DNA of 64,000 nt from Bradyrhizobium viridifuturi (GCF_001238275.1 NZ_LGTB01000036.1:1-64000); one strand, 5' to 3'; counted from the stretch's first letter, positions 19,798-29,391 are shown. Numbers and translations: made by a program. Notes: a model not told the origin generated them from the letters alone.

Positions 19798-21722
19798 TGG
19801 ACTATGCCGGTCGCGCCGCGCAGGCGGACACATTCCCCAAGATGCTGCGCCTGAACGCCAGAGAGCACGGCGGCGAGATTGCGCTGCGCGAGAAAGATCT
19901 CGGGCTGTGGCGCGAATTCACCTGGGACGACTACCAGAGGCGCACCCATGATTTCGCGATCGGCATGGTCGAGCTCGGCCTTGGACGCGGCGACGTCATC
20001 GGCATCATCGGCGACAACCGGCCGGACTGGGTCGCCGCCGAGATCGCGGCCCACGCGATCGGCGCGATGAGCCTCGGCCTCTACCGCGACGTGCTGGATG
20101 AGGAAGCCGCCTATCTCCTGACCTATGGCGAGGCCAAGCTGGTCTTCGCCGAGGACGAGGAGCAGGTCGACAAGCTGCTTGGCCTTGCCGATCGGGTGCC
20201 CAATCTCAAGCATATCGTCTATTCCGATCCGCGCGGCATGCGCAAATACGACGATCCGCGCCTGATGGAGGTGAGCAAGCTCGTTGCGTTGGGGCGCGAC
20301 CGCGCCGCGCGCGAGCCCACCTTGTATGAGCGGCTGGTCGACCAAACCAAGGGCGAAGACATCGCGATCCTCTGCACGACCTCGGGCACGACGGCCAACC
20401 CGAAGCTCGCGATGCTGTCGGCCGGGCGGGTGCTGCGGCATTGCGCGACCTATCTCGCCTTTGATCCGAAGGGACCGGACGACGAGTACGTCTCGGTGCT
20501 GCCGCTGCCCTGGATCATGGAACAGATCTACGCGCTGGGCAAAGCGCTGCTCTCCCGGATGAAGATCAACTTCGTCGAAGAGCCGGACACCATGATGCAC
20601 GATTTCCGCGAGATCGCGCCGACCTTCGTGCTGTTCGCACCGCGGGTCTGGGAATCGATCGCGGCCGACGTCCGCGCCGGCGTCATGGACGCCTCGCCGT
20701 TCAAGCAGCGGCTCTACGATCTAGGCATGAGGACGGGCCTTGCAGCGCTCGCCGAGGGCAAGCACTCTGTCTTCGCCGACCAGATCCTGTTCCGCGCGCT
20801 GCGCGACCGCCTCGGCTTTACCCGGCTGCGATCGGCGGCGACCGGCGGCGCGGCGCTCGGGCCGGATACATTCAAGTTCTTCCAGGCGATGGGCGTGCCG
20901 CTGCGCACGCTGTACGGCCAGACCGAGCTGCTCGGCGCCTACACGCTGCATCCGGAAGGCAAGGTCGATCCCGACACGACAGGCGTGCCGATGGCCGACA
21001 ACATCGAGATCCGCATCGACAACGCCGACGTCAACGGCGTCGGCGAGATCTTGGTGCGGCACCCGAACATGTTCCACGGTTACTACAAAAACCCCGAAGC
21101 CTCGGTCGCCGACATCAAGGACGGCTGGATGCATTCAGGCGACGCCGGCTACTACAACGACAACCGGCAGCTCGTGGTGATCGACCGCATCAAGGACCTC
21201 GCCGAGACCTCGCGCGGCGAACGCTTCTCGCCGCAATACATCGAGAACAAGCTGAAATTCTCGCCCTATGTCGCCGAGGCGGTCGTGCTCGGCGCCGGCC
21301 GCGACACGCTCGCGGCGATGATCTGCATCCGCTACTCGATCATCTCGAAATGGGCGGAGAAGAACCGCCTCTCGTTCACGACCTATACCGACCTCTCGTC
21401 GCGGCCCGAGGTCTATGCGCTGTTGAGGAAGGAGGTCGAGACCGTCAACGCCACCTTGCCGCCCGCGCAGCGCATCTCGCGGTTCCTGCTGCTGTACAAG
21501 GAGCTCGATGCCGACGACGGCGAACTGACCCGGACCCGGAAGGTCCGTCGCGGCGTGATCAACGAGAAATATGCCGATATCATCGAGGCGATCTACCGCG
21601 GCAAGGCCAGCATCCCGGTCGACACCGTGATCCGCTTCCAGGACGGCACGACGCAGCGGGTGCGCACCACGTTGCAAGTCGTCGATCTCGGCCGCGCCGC
21701 GATCGCGGAGGCCGCGGAATGA
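19794..21722 (+). CDS. Long-chain-type acyl-CoA ligase (AMP-forming)
   Basis: This adenylate-forming ligase joins a carboxylic acid to CoA at the expense of ATP. The P-loop TTSGTTANPK is at 195-204. YGQTE and HSGDAGYYND match the A5 and A7 core motifs, and ETSRGERFSPQYIE matches the hinge and C-terminal region. At 642 residues it is the size of FadD15-like long-chain enzymes. It sits between livG and livH of an importer operon, so the imported compound is probably a carboxylic acid activated on entry. The exact substrate (fatty, aromatic or dicarboxylic acid) cannot be read. Confidence 0.88.
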   Translation: MMDYAGRAAQADTFPKMLRLNAREHGGEIALREKDLGLWREFTWDDYQRRTHDFAIGMVELGLGRGDVIGIIGDNRPDWVAAEIAAHAIGAMSLGLYRDVLDEEAAYLLTYGEAKLVFAEDEEQVDKLLGLADRVPNLKHIVYSDPRGMRKYDDPRLMEVSKLVALGRDRAAREPTLYERLVDQTKGEDIAILCTTSGTTANPKLAMLSAGRVLRHCATYLAFDPKGPDDEYVSVLPLPWIMEQIYALGKALLSRMKINFVEEPDTMMHDFREIAPTFVLFAPRVWESIAADVRAGVMDASPFKQRLYDLGMRTGLAALAEGKHSVFADQILFRALRDRLGFTRLRSAATGGAALGPDTFKFFQAMGVPLRTLYGQTELLGAYTLHPEGKVDPDTTGVPMADNIEIRIDNADVNGVGEILVRHPNMFHGYYKNPEASVADIKDGWMHSGDAGYYNDNRQLVVIDRIKDLAETSRGERFSPQYIENKLKFSPYVAEAVVLGAGRDTLAAMICIRYSIISKWAEKNRLSFTTYTDLSSRPEVYALLRKEVETVNATLPPAQRISRFLLLYKELDADDGELTRTRKVRRGVINEKYADIIEAIYRGKASIPVDTVIRFQDGTTQRVRTTLQVVDLGRAAIAEAAE

Positions 21723-21760
21723 GCGGGCTGCGAGAACGGAGCGCGGTGCCAATGAATGCG

Positions 21761-21906
21761 CCCTCTCCCCTTGTGGGAGAGGGCAACACCGCCAGTCGAC
21801 AAAGACCCGCTTGGGTGAGGGGTCCTCTCTCCACGATCGCAATGCGGAGACAACCCCTCACCCGGCTTCGCTTTGCGAAGCCACCCTCTCCCACAGGGGG
21901 AGAGGG
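21761..21906. repeat. 146-base nested palindromic element (REPIN/MITE-like)
   Basis: The element starts with CCCTCTCCC...GGGAGAGGG and ends with a related hairpin in opposite orientation (CCCTCTCCC...GGAGAGGG). Inside are GGTGAGGGGT and its inverse ACCCCTCACC. The whole can fold into one long cruciform. It separates the CoA ligase and livH genes of one operon. The purine/pyrimidine-rich CCCTCTCCC core is a widespread rhizobial intergenic repeat. Confidence 0.75.
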
Positions 21907-21936
21907 TGCTGGCGCCGTTCGGAGCGACCACACCCC

Positions 21937-22830
21937 ATGAACACGCAGTTCCTGATCCAGCTGATCGTCAACGGCCTCGTGGTCGGCACGCTCTATGGCG
22001 TGGTCGCGATGTCGTTCGTGCTGATCTACAAGGCGACCCAGGTCGTGAATTTCGCGCAGGGCGAATTGCTGCTGGTCGGCGCCTGGGTGTGCTGGGCACT
22101 GCTGACCAAGTATCAATTGCCGTTCTGGATCGGCATGCCGATCACGCTGGTGTTCATGTTCATCTTCGGCATCGCGATCCAGGTCGTGATCCTGCGTCCG
22201 ATGATCGGCGAGCCGATCATCTCCGTGATCATGGTGACGATCGGCCTGTCGACCGTGTTCCAGGCCGCCCTGAAGTGGATCTTCGGCGTCAACCCGCAGC
22301 CGTTCCCGCAGATATTCCAGAGCCAGTCGATCAGCCTGTTCGGGCTGCAGATCCAGACCGTCTATGTGATGAGCCTCGTGGTCTCGCTCGCCATGATGGT
22401 CGGCATGGCCTGGTTCTTCCGCGCCTCCAAATACGGCCTTGCGATGCGCGCCACCGCCTTCAACCAGCAGGTCGCGCAGTCGCTCGGCATCTCCGTGAAG
22501 AGCGTGTTCGCGATGGCCTGGGCGATCTCGGCCACCGTCTCGGCGGTCGCCGGCGTCGTGGTTGCGGTCGTCAACGGCGTGTCGTCCGGTCTCTCCGCCT
22601 ATGGCATCAAGGTGTTTCCGGCCGCGATCCTCGGCGGGCTCGACTCGGTCGGCGGCGCCGTGCTCGGCGGCATCATCATCGGGCTCCTGGAAAACGTCGC
22701 CCAGTATGTCGACAGCGAGTATCTGCACTGGGGCAATCTGTACGAGATCGCGCCGTTCTACGTCCTGATCATCATCCTGATGATCAAGCCGTACGGGCTG
22801 TTCGGCACCAAGGACATCGAGCGGGTCTGA
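21937..22830 (+). CDS. Liv-type ABC transporter permease (LivH type), second system
   Basis: The 297-residue permease starts at ATG 21937 (MNTQFLIQL). An open extension upstream is translated from the repeat element and is not real. It shows VVNFAQGELLLVGAWV, the LivH permease signature, and ends with IKPYGLFGTKDIERV. It is followed by livM 3 bases later. It is a paralogue of the LivH protein of the minus-strand system (10226-11095), clearly diverged in the loops. Confidence 0.9.
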   Translation: MNTQFLIQLIVNGLVVGTLYGVVAMSFVLIYKATQVVNFAQGELLLVGAWVCWALLTKYQLPFWIGMPITLVFMFIFGIAIQVVILRPMIGEPIISVIMVTIGLSTVFQAALKWIFGVNPQPFPQIFQSQSISLFGLQIQTVYVMSLVVSLAMMVGMAWFFRASKYGLAMRATAFNQQVAQSLGISVKSVFAMAWAISATVSAVAGVVVAVVNGVSSGLSAYGIKVFPAAILGGLDSVGGAVLGGIIIGLLENVAQYVDSEYLHWGNLYEIAPFYVLIIILMIKPYGLFGTKDIERV

Positions 22831-22833
22831 TCA

Positions 22834-23907
22834 ATGGCGACAAGCACACTCATCCCGTCAGGCGATTTCCGCACCAGCTACGCGGCCGACACCACGATCT
22901 TCCCGACCGCGACCAGCCGCAACTTCGCGATCGCCGGCATCGCTCTCGCCTGCTTTGCGCCGATGCTGCTGTCCAACTACCTGCTCTCGATCGCGATCCA
23001 GATCGGCATCTTCGCGATCGCGGCCCTTGGCCTCAACGTCCTGGTCGGCTTCACCGGCCAGATCTCGATCGGCCACGCCGCGTTCTTCCTGTTCGGCGCC
23101 TTCACCTCGGCCTACATCTCGAACAACCTGCCGATTCCGGTATTCTTCGCGATTCCGCTGGCCGGCGTGGTCACGGCGCTGGTCGGCCTGATCTTCGGCG
23201 TGCCGGCGGCGCGGCTGAAGGGGCTCTATCTCGTCATCGCCACGCTCGCCGCGCAGTACATCCTGCTCGACTTCTTCTCGCGCGCCGAATGGTTCTCGGG
23301 CGGCTCGGTGCCGGCCAGCGCCAATCCGTTCTCGATCTTCGGCTATACGCTGCGTGGCGACCGGCAGTATTTCTACGTCGTGCTCGCCTACATGGTGATC
23401 AGCTATCTGCTGGTTACAAATTTGATGCGCACCCGCGACGGCCGTGCGCTGGTCGCGATCCGCGATCACTATCTCTCCGCCGAGATCATGGGCATCAACC
23501 TGACCAAATACCGGACGTTGTCGTTCGGGCTGGCCGCCTTCTTCGCCGGCATCGCCGGCGCGCTCTACGCGCATTATCAGCTGGTGGTCTCCCAGGAAGG
23601 CTTCGGCATCGAACGCTCGGTGCTGTTCCTCGCGATGGTCATCATCGGCGGCACCGGCTCGGTGATGGGCACCCTGATGGGCACGGCCTTCGTGGTGCTG
23701 CTGCCGGAATCGATGGAATGGCTGAGCGCCTGGCTGAAGGGCGGCGCCGTCGACAAGGCGCTGCAGCTCAACAACAACATCACCTTCCTGCGCGAGATCG
23801 CGATCGGCCTGATCATCATCGGCTTTTTGATGTTCGAGCCTGATGGCCTCGCGCACCGCTGGCGGCAGATCAAGGCCTACTGGAAGCTTTACCCGTTCTC
23901 GCACTGA
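22834..23907 (+). CDS. Liv-type ABC transporter permease (LivM type), second system
   Basis: The 357-residue permease has a hydrophilic N-terminus of about 30 residues, then about nine membrane segments. GFTGQISIGHAAFFLFGAF is the LivM signature. A variable periplasmic loop near 290-325 (WLKGGAVDKALQLNNN) and the FMFEPDGLAHRW-type end distinguish it from classical LivM. The ATG at 22834 follows livH by 3 bases. With LivH it forms the channel of the second importer. Confidence 0.9.
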   Translation: MATSTLIPSGDFRTSYAADTTIFPTATSRNFAIAGIALACFAPMLLSNYLLSIAIQIGIFAIAALGLNVLVGFTGQISIGHAAFFLFGAFTSAYISNNLPIPVFFAIPLAGVVTALVGLIFGVPAARLKGLYLVIATLAAQYILLDFFSRAEWFSGGSVPASANPFSIFGYTLRGDRQYFYVVLAYMVISYLLVTNLMRTRDGRALVAIRDHYLSAEIMGINLTKYRTLSFGLAAFFAGIAGALYAHYQLVVSQEGFGIERSVLFLAMVIIGGTGSVMGTLMGTAFVVLLPESMEWLSAWLKGGAVDKALQLNNNITFLREIAIGLIIIGFLMFEPDGLAHRWRQIKAYWKLYPFSH

Positions 23908-23959
23908 CGCATCGAGCAAATTCAAATTCGGTTCAACGAATAAGCAGGAGGAAACAAGA

Positions 23960-25243
23960 ATGACGATTAGATCCCTTTTGAGCTCGGTCTCCCTTGCGCT
24001 GCTGATCGGCAGCGCCGCCAGCACCGCGCAGGCGCAGATCGCCATCGGCCATCTGCAGGACCTCTCGGGCGGCACCTCCGACGTCGGTACGCCCTACGGC
24101 CAGGGCGTCGCCGACACGTTCGCCTGGGTCAACAAGAACGGCGGCGTCGGCGGCAAGCAGCTCAATGTCGACAGCAACGACTACGGCTACCAGGTGCCGC
24201 GCGCGATCGCGCTGTACAAGAAGTGGTCGGCGCCGGATGGCAAGGTCGCAGCGATCATGGGCTGGGGCACGGCTGACACCGAGGCGCTGACCGGCTTCCT
24301 CGCGCAGGACAAGATCCCCGATCTGTCGGGCTCCTATGCCGCCGCGCTGACCGATCCCGAAGGCACCAGCGGCAAGGCCAAGCCGGCGCCCTACAACTTC
24401 TTCTACGGCCCGAGCTACTCGGACGCGCTGCGCGCCGAGCTGACCTGGGCGGCCGAGGACTGGAAGGCCAAGGGCAAGCCGGGCAAGCCCAAATTCGTCC
24501 ACATGGGTGCCAACCACCCCTATCCGAACGCGCCAAAGGCTGCCGGCGAAGCGCTCGCGACCGAGCTCGGCTTCGAAGTGCTGCCGCCGCTGGTGTTCGC
24601 GCTGTCGCCCGGCGACTACTCGGCGCAGTGCCTCAGCCTGAAGAGCTCAGGCGCCAACTACGCCTATCTCGGCAATACCGCGGCCTCCAACATCTCGGTC
24701 ATGAAGGCCTGCAAGACCGCCGGCGTCGACGTCCAGTTCCTCAGCAACGTCTGGGGCATGGATGAGAACGCCGCCAAGACCGCGGGCGATGCCGCCGACG
24801 GCGTGATCTTCCCGCTGCGCACGGCGGTCGGCTGGGGCGGCAACGCGCCGGGCATGAAGACGGTGATGGAAATCTCGAAGATGTCCGATCCGTCGGGCAA
24901 GGTCTATCGCCCGGTGCACTACATCGCCGCGGTGTGCAGCGCGCTCTACATGAAGGAAGCGCTGGATTGGGCCGCCAAGAACGGCGGCGCTACCGGCGAG
25001 AACGTCGCCAAGGGCTTCTACCAGAAGAAGGACTGGGTGCCGGCCGGGATGGACGGCGTCTGCAATCCCTCCAACTGGACCGAGAAGGATCATCGCCCGA
25101 CGACCAAGGTCGACCTCTATCGCGCCAAAGTTTCCGGCGCGACCGATGGCGACATCAACGACCTGATGGCCAAGGGCACGATCAAGCTCGAGAAGGTGAA
25201 GACCGTCGAACTGCCGCGCAAGCCGGAATGGTTCGGCTGGTGA
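23960..25243 (+). CDS. Periplasmic substrate-binding protein of the second Liv-type system
   Basis: The start is ATG 23960 behind an excellent Shine-Dalgarno (CAGGAGGA, 23945-23952, spacing 7), giving 427 residues. A Sec signal peptide of about 26 residues ends STAQA. The mature part is a type I binding protein with LQDLSGGTSDVGTPYGQG near its N-terminus. It ends with KPEWFGW, a tail I associate with binding proteins encoded beside CoA ligases. The ligand is unknown. The operon context favours an organic acid over an amino acid. Confidence 0.9.
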   Translation: MTIRSLLSSVSLALLIGSAASTAQAQIAIGHLQDLSGGTSDVGTPYGQGVADTFAWVNKNGGVGGKQLNVDSNDYGYQVPRAIALYKKWSAPDGKVAAIMGWGTADTEALTGFLAQDKIPDLSGSYAAALTDPEGTSGKAKPAPYNFFYGPSYSDALRAELTWAAEDWKAKGKPGKPKFVHMGANHPYPNAPKAAGEALATELGFEVLPPLVFALSPGDYSAQCLSLKSSGANYAYLGNTAASNISVMKACKTAGVDVQFLSNVWGMDENAAKTAGDAADGVIFPLRTAVGWGGNAPGMKTVMEISKMSDPSGKVYRPVHYIAAVCSALYMKEALDWAAKNGGATGENVAKGFYQKKDWVPAGMDGVCNPSNWTEKDHRPTTKVDLYRAKVSGATDGDINDLMAKGTIKLEKVKTVELPRKPEWFGW

Positions 25244-25271
25244 GGTCGCAATCCGACCGCACGCACAAATC

Positions 25272-25354
25272 GTCATGCGCGGGCTCGACCCGCGCATCCA
25301 TCACGACAAAACGTCTTCCGATCGATGGGTTGCCGGGCCAAGCCCGGCAATGAC
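25272..25354. repeat. Paired palindromes bounded by GTCAT...ATGAC
   Basis: Two hairpins lie in tandem inside inverted ends (GTCAT at 25272, ATGAC ending 25354). The first is GCGCGGG-CTCGA-CCCGCGC and the second TGCCGGG-CCAA-GCCCGGCA. Inner flanks ATCCATC and GATGGGT are also roughly complementary. This is a doublet of a dispersed intergenic repeat, placed between the binding-protein gene and livF. Confidence 0.7.
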
Positions 25355-25375
25355 ATCGAGGGGTGAACCAGAGCC

Positions 25376-26215
25376 ATGAACGAAACCCTCGAAGCCACCC
25401 GCACGGGGCCGACGGCGGTCCCGCCGCCGCCGCTACTCAGCATCAATAATATCGAGGTCGTCTATGACGACGTCATCCTGGTGCTGCGCGGTCTCAGCCT
25501 CGAGGTGCCGAAGGGCGCGATCGTGGCGCTGCTCGGTGCCAATGGCGCCGGCAAGTCAACCACGCTGAAGGCGATCTCTGGCCTGCTAAAGACCGAGGAC
25601 GGTGAGGTCACCCGCGGCGAGATCCTGTTCGAGGGCCAGCGCATCAACGGCATCGATCCGGACAAAATCGTCCGCCGCGGCATCTTCCAGGTGATGGAGG
25701 GCCGCCGCATCGTCGCCGACATGACCTCGCTGGAGAATTTGCGGCTCGGCGCCTTCACCCGTCGCGACGGCGAGGTCTCGGCCGACATCGACATGGTGTA
25801 CAAATATTTCCCGCGCCTGAAGGAGCGCACCGGCCTTGCCGGCTATCTCTCCGGCGGCGAGCAGCAGATGCTCGCGATCGGCCGCGCGCTGATGGCGCGC
25901 CCGAAGATGATCCTGATGGACGAGCCGTCGATGGGGCTGTCACCCCTGCTCGTCAAGGAAGTGTTCGCGATCATCAAGGAGATCAACCGCGATCTCGGCG
26001 TCACGATCCTCTTGGTCGAGCAAAATGCGCGCGCCGCGCTCTCGGTCGCGAGCCATGGCTACATCATGGAACAGGGCAAGGTGGTGCTCGACGGCTCCGC
26101 CGACGAGCTGCGCGACAACGAGGACGTCAAGGAATTCTACCTCGGCGGCGCCGGCGACCAGCGCAAGAGCTTCAAGAATTTGAAGAGCTTCAAGCGGCGC
26201 AAGCGCTGGCTCTGA
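25376..26215 (+). CDS. Liv-type ABC transporter ATPase (LivF type), second system
   Basis: The 279-residue ATPase has Walker A GANGAGKST (54-62), LSGGEQQ signature and MILMDEPS Walker B. It carries a roughly 20-residue Pro-rich N-terminal extension and a basic C-terminal tail (LKSFKRRKRWL) that LivF of the first system lacks. Both are unusual but of unknown meaning. It closes the six-gene plus-strand operon. The AGE-family gene converges with it 64 bases downstream. Confidence 0.9.
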   Translation: MNETLEATRTGPTAVPPPPLLSINNIEVVYDDVILVLRGLSLEVPKGAIVALLGANGAGKSTTLKAISGLLKTEDGEVTRGEILFEGQRINGIDPDKIVRRGIFQVMEGRRIVADMTSLENLRLGAFTRRDGEVSADIDMVYKYFPRLKERTGLAGYLSGGEQQMLAIGRALMARPKMILMDEPSMGLSPLLVKEVFAIIKEINRDLGVTILLVEQNARAALSVASHGYIMEQGKVVLDGSADELRDNEDVKEFYLGGAGDQRKSFKNLKSFKRRKRWL

Positions 26216-26279
26216 GGATATCGAGCGTTTTCCGGCGGAGTTGCGTGTGCAGAAAGCGCGTCAGACCAGGAAGGCGGCC

Positions 26280-27428
26280 CTAGCTGAGCACCTGCTCCGC
26301 TTCGGTGACCGCGCAGAGCACATGGTAGAACGACGACGCCGGGATCGCGGCGATCAGCGAATTGCCGTCGCGGTCGAACTGGTCGTACCAGCCGCCCGCC
26401 ACGGGATGGCTGAGATAGTGCCGCTCCAGCAGCAGCAGCGCCGCGCGCGCTTCGTCCGCAGCACCGGCTTCGCCCGACTCGGCCTGCGCGATCCAGGCCT
26501 TCGCCAGTTCGCTCTGCGGCCACAGCCGCCTGGTGTGGCGGCGGATGTTGCCCTCGGCGTCGCCCTCGTCGATCAGGCAGCCGGTGGCGTCGCGATAGCG
26601 CAACGCAGAGGCCAAGAGCTCGCCGCGCGGACGCCCCGTTGGGCAGCCCGTGATCCGCTCAAAACCCTTCAGCAGCCAGACCCATTCCGCGAGGTGCCCG
26701 GGCTCGACGCTGACCGGCGGGATCCTCGACCAGTCCTCCTCGAAATATTCGCTGAGCGTCCGCGTCTGCTTGTCGTAGAGGTTGGCCAGGAACAGCGCGA
26801 AGAAATCGCCGGCGCGGTTCTGGAACGACAGATCATGCGTCGCGTCGAAGCAGGCGATCATCGCCTCGAACAGATGCATCTGCGGATTCTGCCGGCGCGG
26901 CATCGACGGCGGCAGGCCCTCATGAAAACCGCCATGCGGCGAACGCAGCTCGGTGTCGAGGAACGCGAGCAGCGCGTCGATCTCGGCGCGAACCTGGGCG
27001 TCCTGGTCGAGGCTATAGACGGTCGCCAGCGCGAGCAGCACGAAGGCATGGCCGTAAGTGTCGCGCAGCGGATCGTGCACGGCGCCTTCCGGCGTCAGGC
27101 TGAAGACGAAGCCCGGCCGGCCATCCGGCGCCTTGGCCTTGGCGAGCACGTAATCCAGCGCCTTCAGCGCGATCGCGCGCCCTTCCGGATACCAGCCCAT
27201 CTGCGCCGCCTTGGCGTAGCAATAGATCTGGCGCGCCTGCACCATGGTCCGGCGCGGGGCAGCGCGATCGGGACTGCCGTCCTGATGCAGCCGGTCCACG
27301 AAACCGCCGGCCGTGCCGTCCCACCCCACAGTCGACCACAGCGGCAAGGCGTGGTCGATGATGCGGCGCTTCAACCTCGCGACGACGTCGGCGGCCCCGT
27401 CCGCCGCCACGTTCTCTACCTCAGCCAT
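26280..27428 (-). CDS. AGE-family epimerase/isomerase (mannose-6-phosphate isomerase-like)
   Basis: The 382-residue protein is an N-acylglucosamine 2-epimerase-family alpha/alpha barrel. Conserved His-bearing segments are visible: RQNPQMHLFEA, EPGHLAEWVWLL and ASSFYHVL. The RQNP.MHLFEA form is common in sugar isomerases acting on mannose or glucose, so interconversion of hexoses or hexose phosphates is likely. The start is ATG 27428 with AGGA nearby. The 21 upstream codons are not conserved. It diverges from the PaaK-like gene, and its product could supply mannose units for GDP-sugars, but that is inference. Confidence 0.85.
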   Translation of the reverse strand: MAEVENVAADGAADVVARLKRRIIDHALPLWSTVGWDGTAGGFVDRLHQDGSPDRAAPRRTMVQARQIYCYAKAAQMGWYPEGRAIALKALDYVLAKAKAPDGRPGFVFSLTPEGAVHDPLRDTYGHAFVLLALATVYSLDQDAQVRAEIDALLAFLDTELRSPHGGFHEGLPPSMPRRQNPQMHLFEAMIACFDATHDLSFQNRAGDFFALFLANLYDKQTRTLSEYFEEDWSRIPPVSVEPGHLAEWVWLLKGFERITGCPTGRPRGELLASALRYRDATGCLIDEGDAEGNIRRHTRRLWPQSELAKAWIAQAESGEAGAADEARAALLLLERHYLSHPVAGGWYDQFDRDGNSLIAAIPASSFYHVLCAVTEAEQVLS

Positions 27429-27525
27429 CGTACGTCCTGGAACCGTCCCAATATCAGCGCTCACCGTCTGATAGCACGGGCAGACCGGCACGCCACCTGC
27501 GCAAATCCTCGCTCAAGGACCCGCC

Positions 27526-28749
27526 ATGACCGACCATTACGACGCCCTTGAAACGCGCGATCCGGCCGCCCGCGAGACCGCCCTGTTCGCCCGGCTGCCG
27601 GAGGTGCTGCGCAAGGCGATGGCGGCACCTGCCTACGCCAATTTGCTGCGGGGCACTGATTCCACGTCCATCACCAGCCGGGAGGCATTGGCGGAGCTGC
27701 CGGTGCTGCGCAAATCGGAACTCCCGGCCCTGCACAAGGCCGCCCCACCGTTCGGCGGCTTCGTGGCGGACAAGCCCGGCTCCTTTGCCCGGCTGTTCAC
27801 CTCGCCCGGACCGATCTTCGAGCCCGAAGGCCGCCAGGCGGACCCCTGGCGCGGGGCGCGGGCGCTGTTCGCGGCGGGCTTCCGCGAGGGGGACGTGGTG
27901 CTGAACACCTTCAGCTATCACCTCACCCCCGGCGGCTTCATCTTCGATGCCTCCGCGCGGGCGCTCGGCTGTGCCGTGATTCCGGCCGGCCCCGGCAATA
28001 CCGAGCAGCAATTCGAGCTGATCGAGGCCTATCGCCCGGTCGGCTATAGCGGCACCCCGGACTTCCTGAAGATCCTGCTCGACGCCGCAGCCAGCACCGG
28101 CCGCGACGTATCTTCGATCAAGCGCGCGCTGGTGTCGGGCGCGGCATTTCCGAAATCGTTGCAGGAGGAGATGAAGTCGCGCGGCGTCGAGGCCTACCAG
28201 GCGTTCGGAACCGCCGATCTCGGCCTGATCGCATTCGAAACCCCGGCGCGCGACGGGATGACAGTCAACGAGGACCTGATCCTGGAGATCGTCAGGCCCG
28301 GCACCGGCGATCCCGTTGCGCCGGGCGAGGTCGGCGAGATCGTGGTGACCTCGCTCGATCCGCATCATCCCTGGATTCGCCTCGCGCTCGGCGACCTGAC
28401 CGCCGCCCTGCCCGGCGTGAGTCCGTGCGGTCGCACCAACATGCGCATCAAGGGCTGGATGGGCCGCGCCGACCAGACCACCAAGGTCAAGGGCATGTTC
28501 GTGCGTCCTGAGCAGGTCGCGGAAATCGGCAAGCGCCATCCCGAGCTCGGACGGCTGCGCCTCGTGGTCACGCGCGCCGGCGAGGCCGATGCGATGACGC
28601 TGCGGGCGGAATGTGCCTCAGCGGCCGATGCCTTGCTGGACGAAGTCGCGGCGACGCTGCGCGCGGTGACAAAACTCGGCGGCGCCGTCGAGCTCGTCGG
28701 CACAGGCTCGCTGCCGAACGACGGCAAGGTGATCGCGGACGAACGGTAG
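27526..28749 (+). CDS. PaaK-like phenylacetate-CoA ligase family protein
   Basis: This adenylating enzyme of 407 residues resembles phenylacetate-CoA ligases, which activate aryl acids with ATP and CoA. It shows the order of family motifs, FGTADLG (A5 region) and GRADQTTKVKGMFVRPEQV (hinge and C-terminal domain). The N-terminal Gly-rich loop seems reduced (FTSPGPIFEP, with no Ser/Thr-rich SSGTTG), which is normal for a subset of the family. The start is ATG 27526 with AAGGA 6 bases upstream. With the first ligase and the Liv importer it suggests aromatic acid use. Confidence 0.82.
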   Translation: MTDHYDALETRDPAARETALFARLPEVLRKAMAAPAYANLLRGTDSTSITSREALAELPVLRKSELPALHKAAPPFGGFVADKPGSFARLFTSPGPIFEPEGRQADPWRGARALFAAGFREGDVVLNTFSYHLTPGGFIFDASARALGCAVIPAGPGNTEQQFELIEAYRPVGYSGTPDFLKILLDAAASTGRDVSSIKRALVSGAAFPKSLQEEMKSRGVEAYQAFGTADLGLIAFETPARDGMTVNEDLILEIVRPGTGDPVAPGEVGEIVVTSLDPHHPWIRLALGDLTAALPGVSPCGRTNMRIKGWMGRADQTTKVKGMFVRPEQVAEIGKRHPELGRLRLVVTRAGEADAMTLRAECASAADALLDEVAATLRAVTKLGGAVELVGTGSLPNDGKVIADER

Positions 28750-28860
28750 CCTTGAGAGCCCGGGTATCCCGCTGACCATATCGCGAGCCCACATTTGCCG
28801 CGCGCGGCATTGTGAACTATTGAGCTGGCTCATGCGTCGTCGCAACGGGATTATCACCTC

Positions 28861-29391
28861 ATGAGCAGCGCTTCCGGAAATCAGCCGAGAAGGCCGGCGG
28901 TTTTCTTCGATCGGGACGGCGTCCTGAACCGGGACATCGGCTTCCTGTTCGAGAGCCACAGGCTGATCTGGACCGACGGCGCGCGCGAGGCGGTGAAGGC
29001 GGTCAACGACATAGGCTACTTTGCGTTCGTCGTGAGCAATCAGTCAGGCGTTGCGCGGGGCCTCTATGAGGAGGCGCACGTGCAGCAGCTGCACGACTGG
29101 ATGGCCGCCGAGCTCGGCAAGATCGGCGCCCATATCGACGCCTTCGAATACTGCCCGTTTCATCCTGAAGGGACGGTGGAGCGGTATCGGCAGGTCAGCC
29201 CTCGCCGCAAACCCTCGCCAGGCATGATCACTGATCTGCTGGAACGTTTTCCCGTCGATGTCGAACGAAGCTTTCTGGTCGGTGACCAGCCGACCGATCT
29301 GGAGGCCGCGCGCGCGGCGGGCCTGCAGGGCTACCTGTTCGCGGGTCCCAATCTGGAGCTGTTCCTAAAGCCCCTGCTGCAGCGAGGCTGA
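28861..29391 (+). CDS. GmhB-like HAD-IIIA phosphatase (heptose-1,7-bisphosphate phosphatase family)
   Basis: The 176-residue HAD hydrolase has motif I DRDGVLN (Asp17 nucleophile, Asp19 acid), motif II in VVSNQSGVARG, and VGDQPTDLEAARAAG for motifs III and IV. It also has the CPFHPEG and RKPSPGM segments of D-glycero-D-manno-heptose-1,7-bisphosphate phosphatase. The second zinc-binding pair (Cys-x-Cys in typical GmhB) is replaced by Ser-Pro-Arg, so the structural zinc may be absent. It opens the polysaccharide region and may dephosphorylate a heptose or other sugar bisphosphate. Confidence 0.8.
   Translation: MSSASGNQPRRPAVFFDRDGVLNRDIGFLFESHRLIWTDGAREAVKAVNDIGYFAFVVSNQSGVARGLYEEAHVQQLHDWMAAELGKIGAHIDAFEYCPFHPEGTVERYRQVSPRRKPSPGMITDLLERFPVDVERSFLVGDQPTDLEAARAAGLQGYLFAGPNLELFLKPLLQRG

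Noticed and set aside
21811..21936. N-terminal extension of the second LivH
   Set aside because: It is translated from the palindromic repeat and lacks a start signal; ATG 21937 fits the family.
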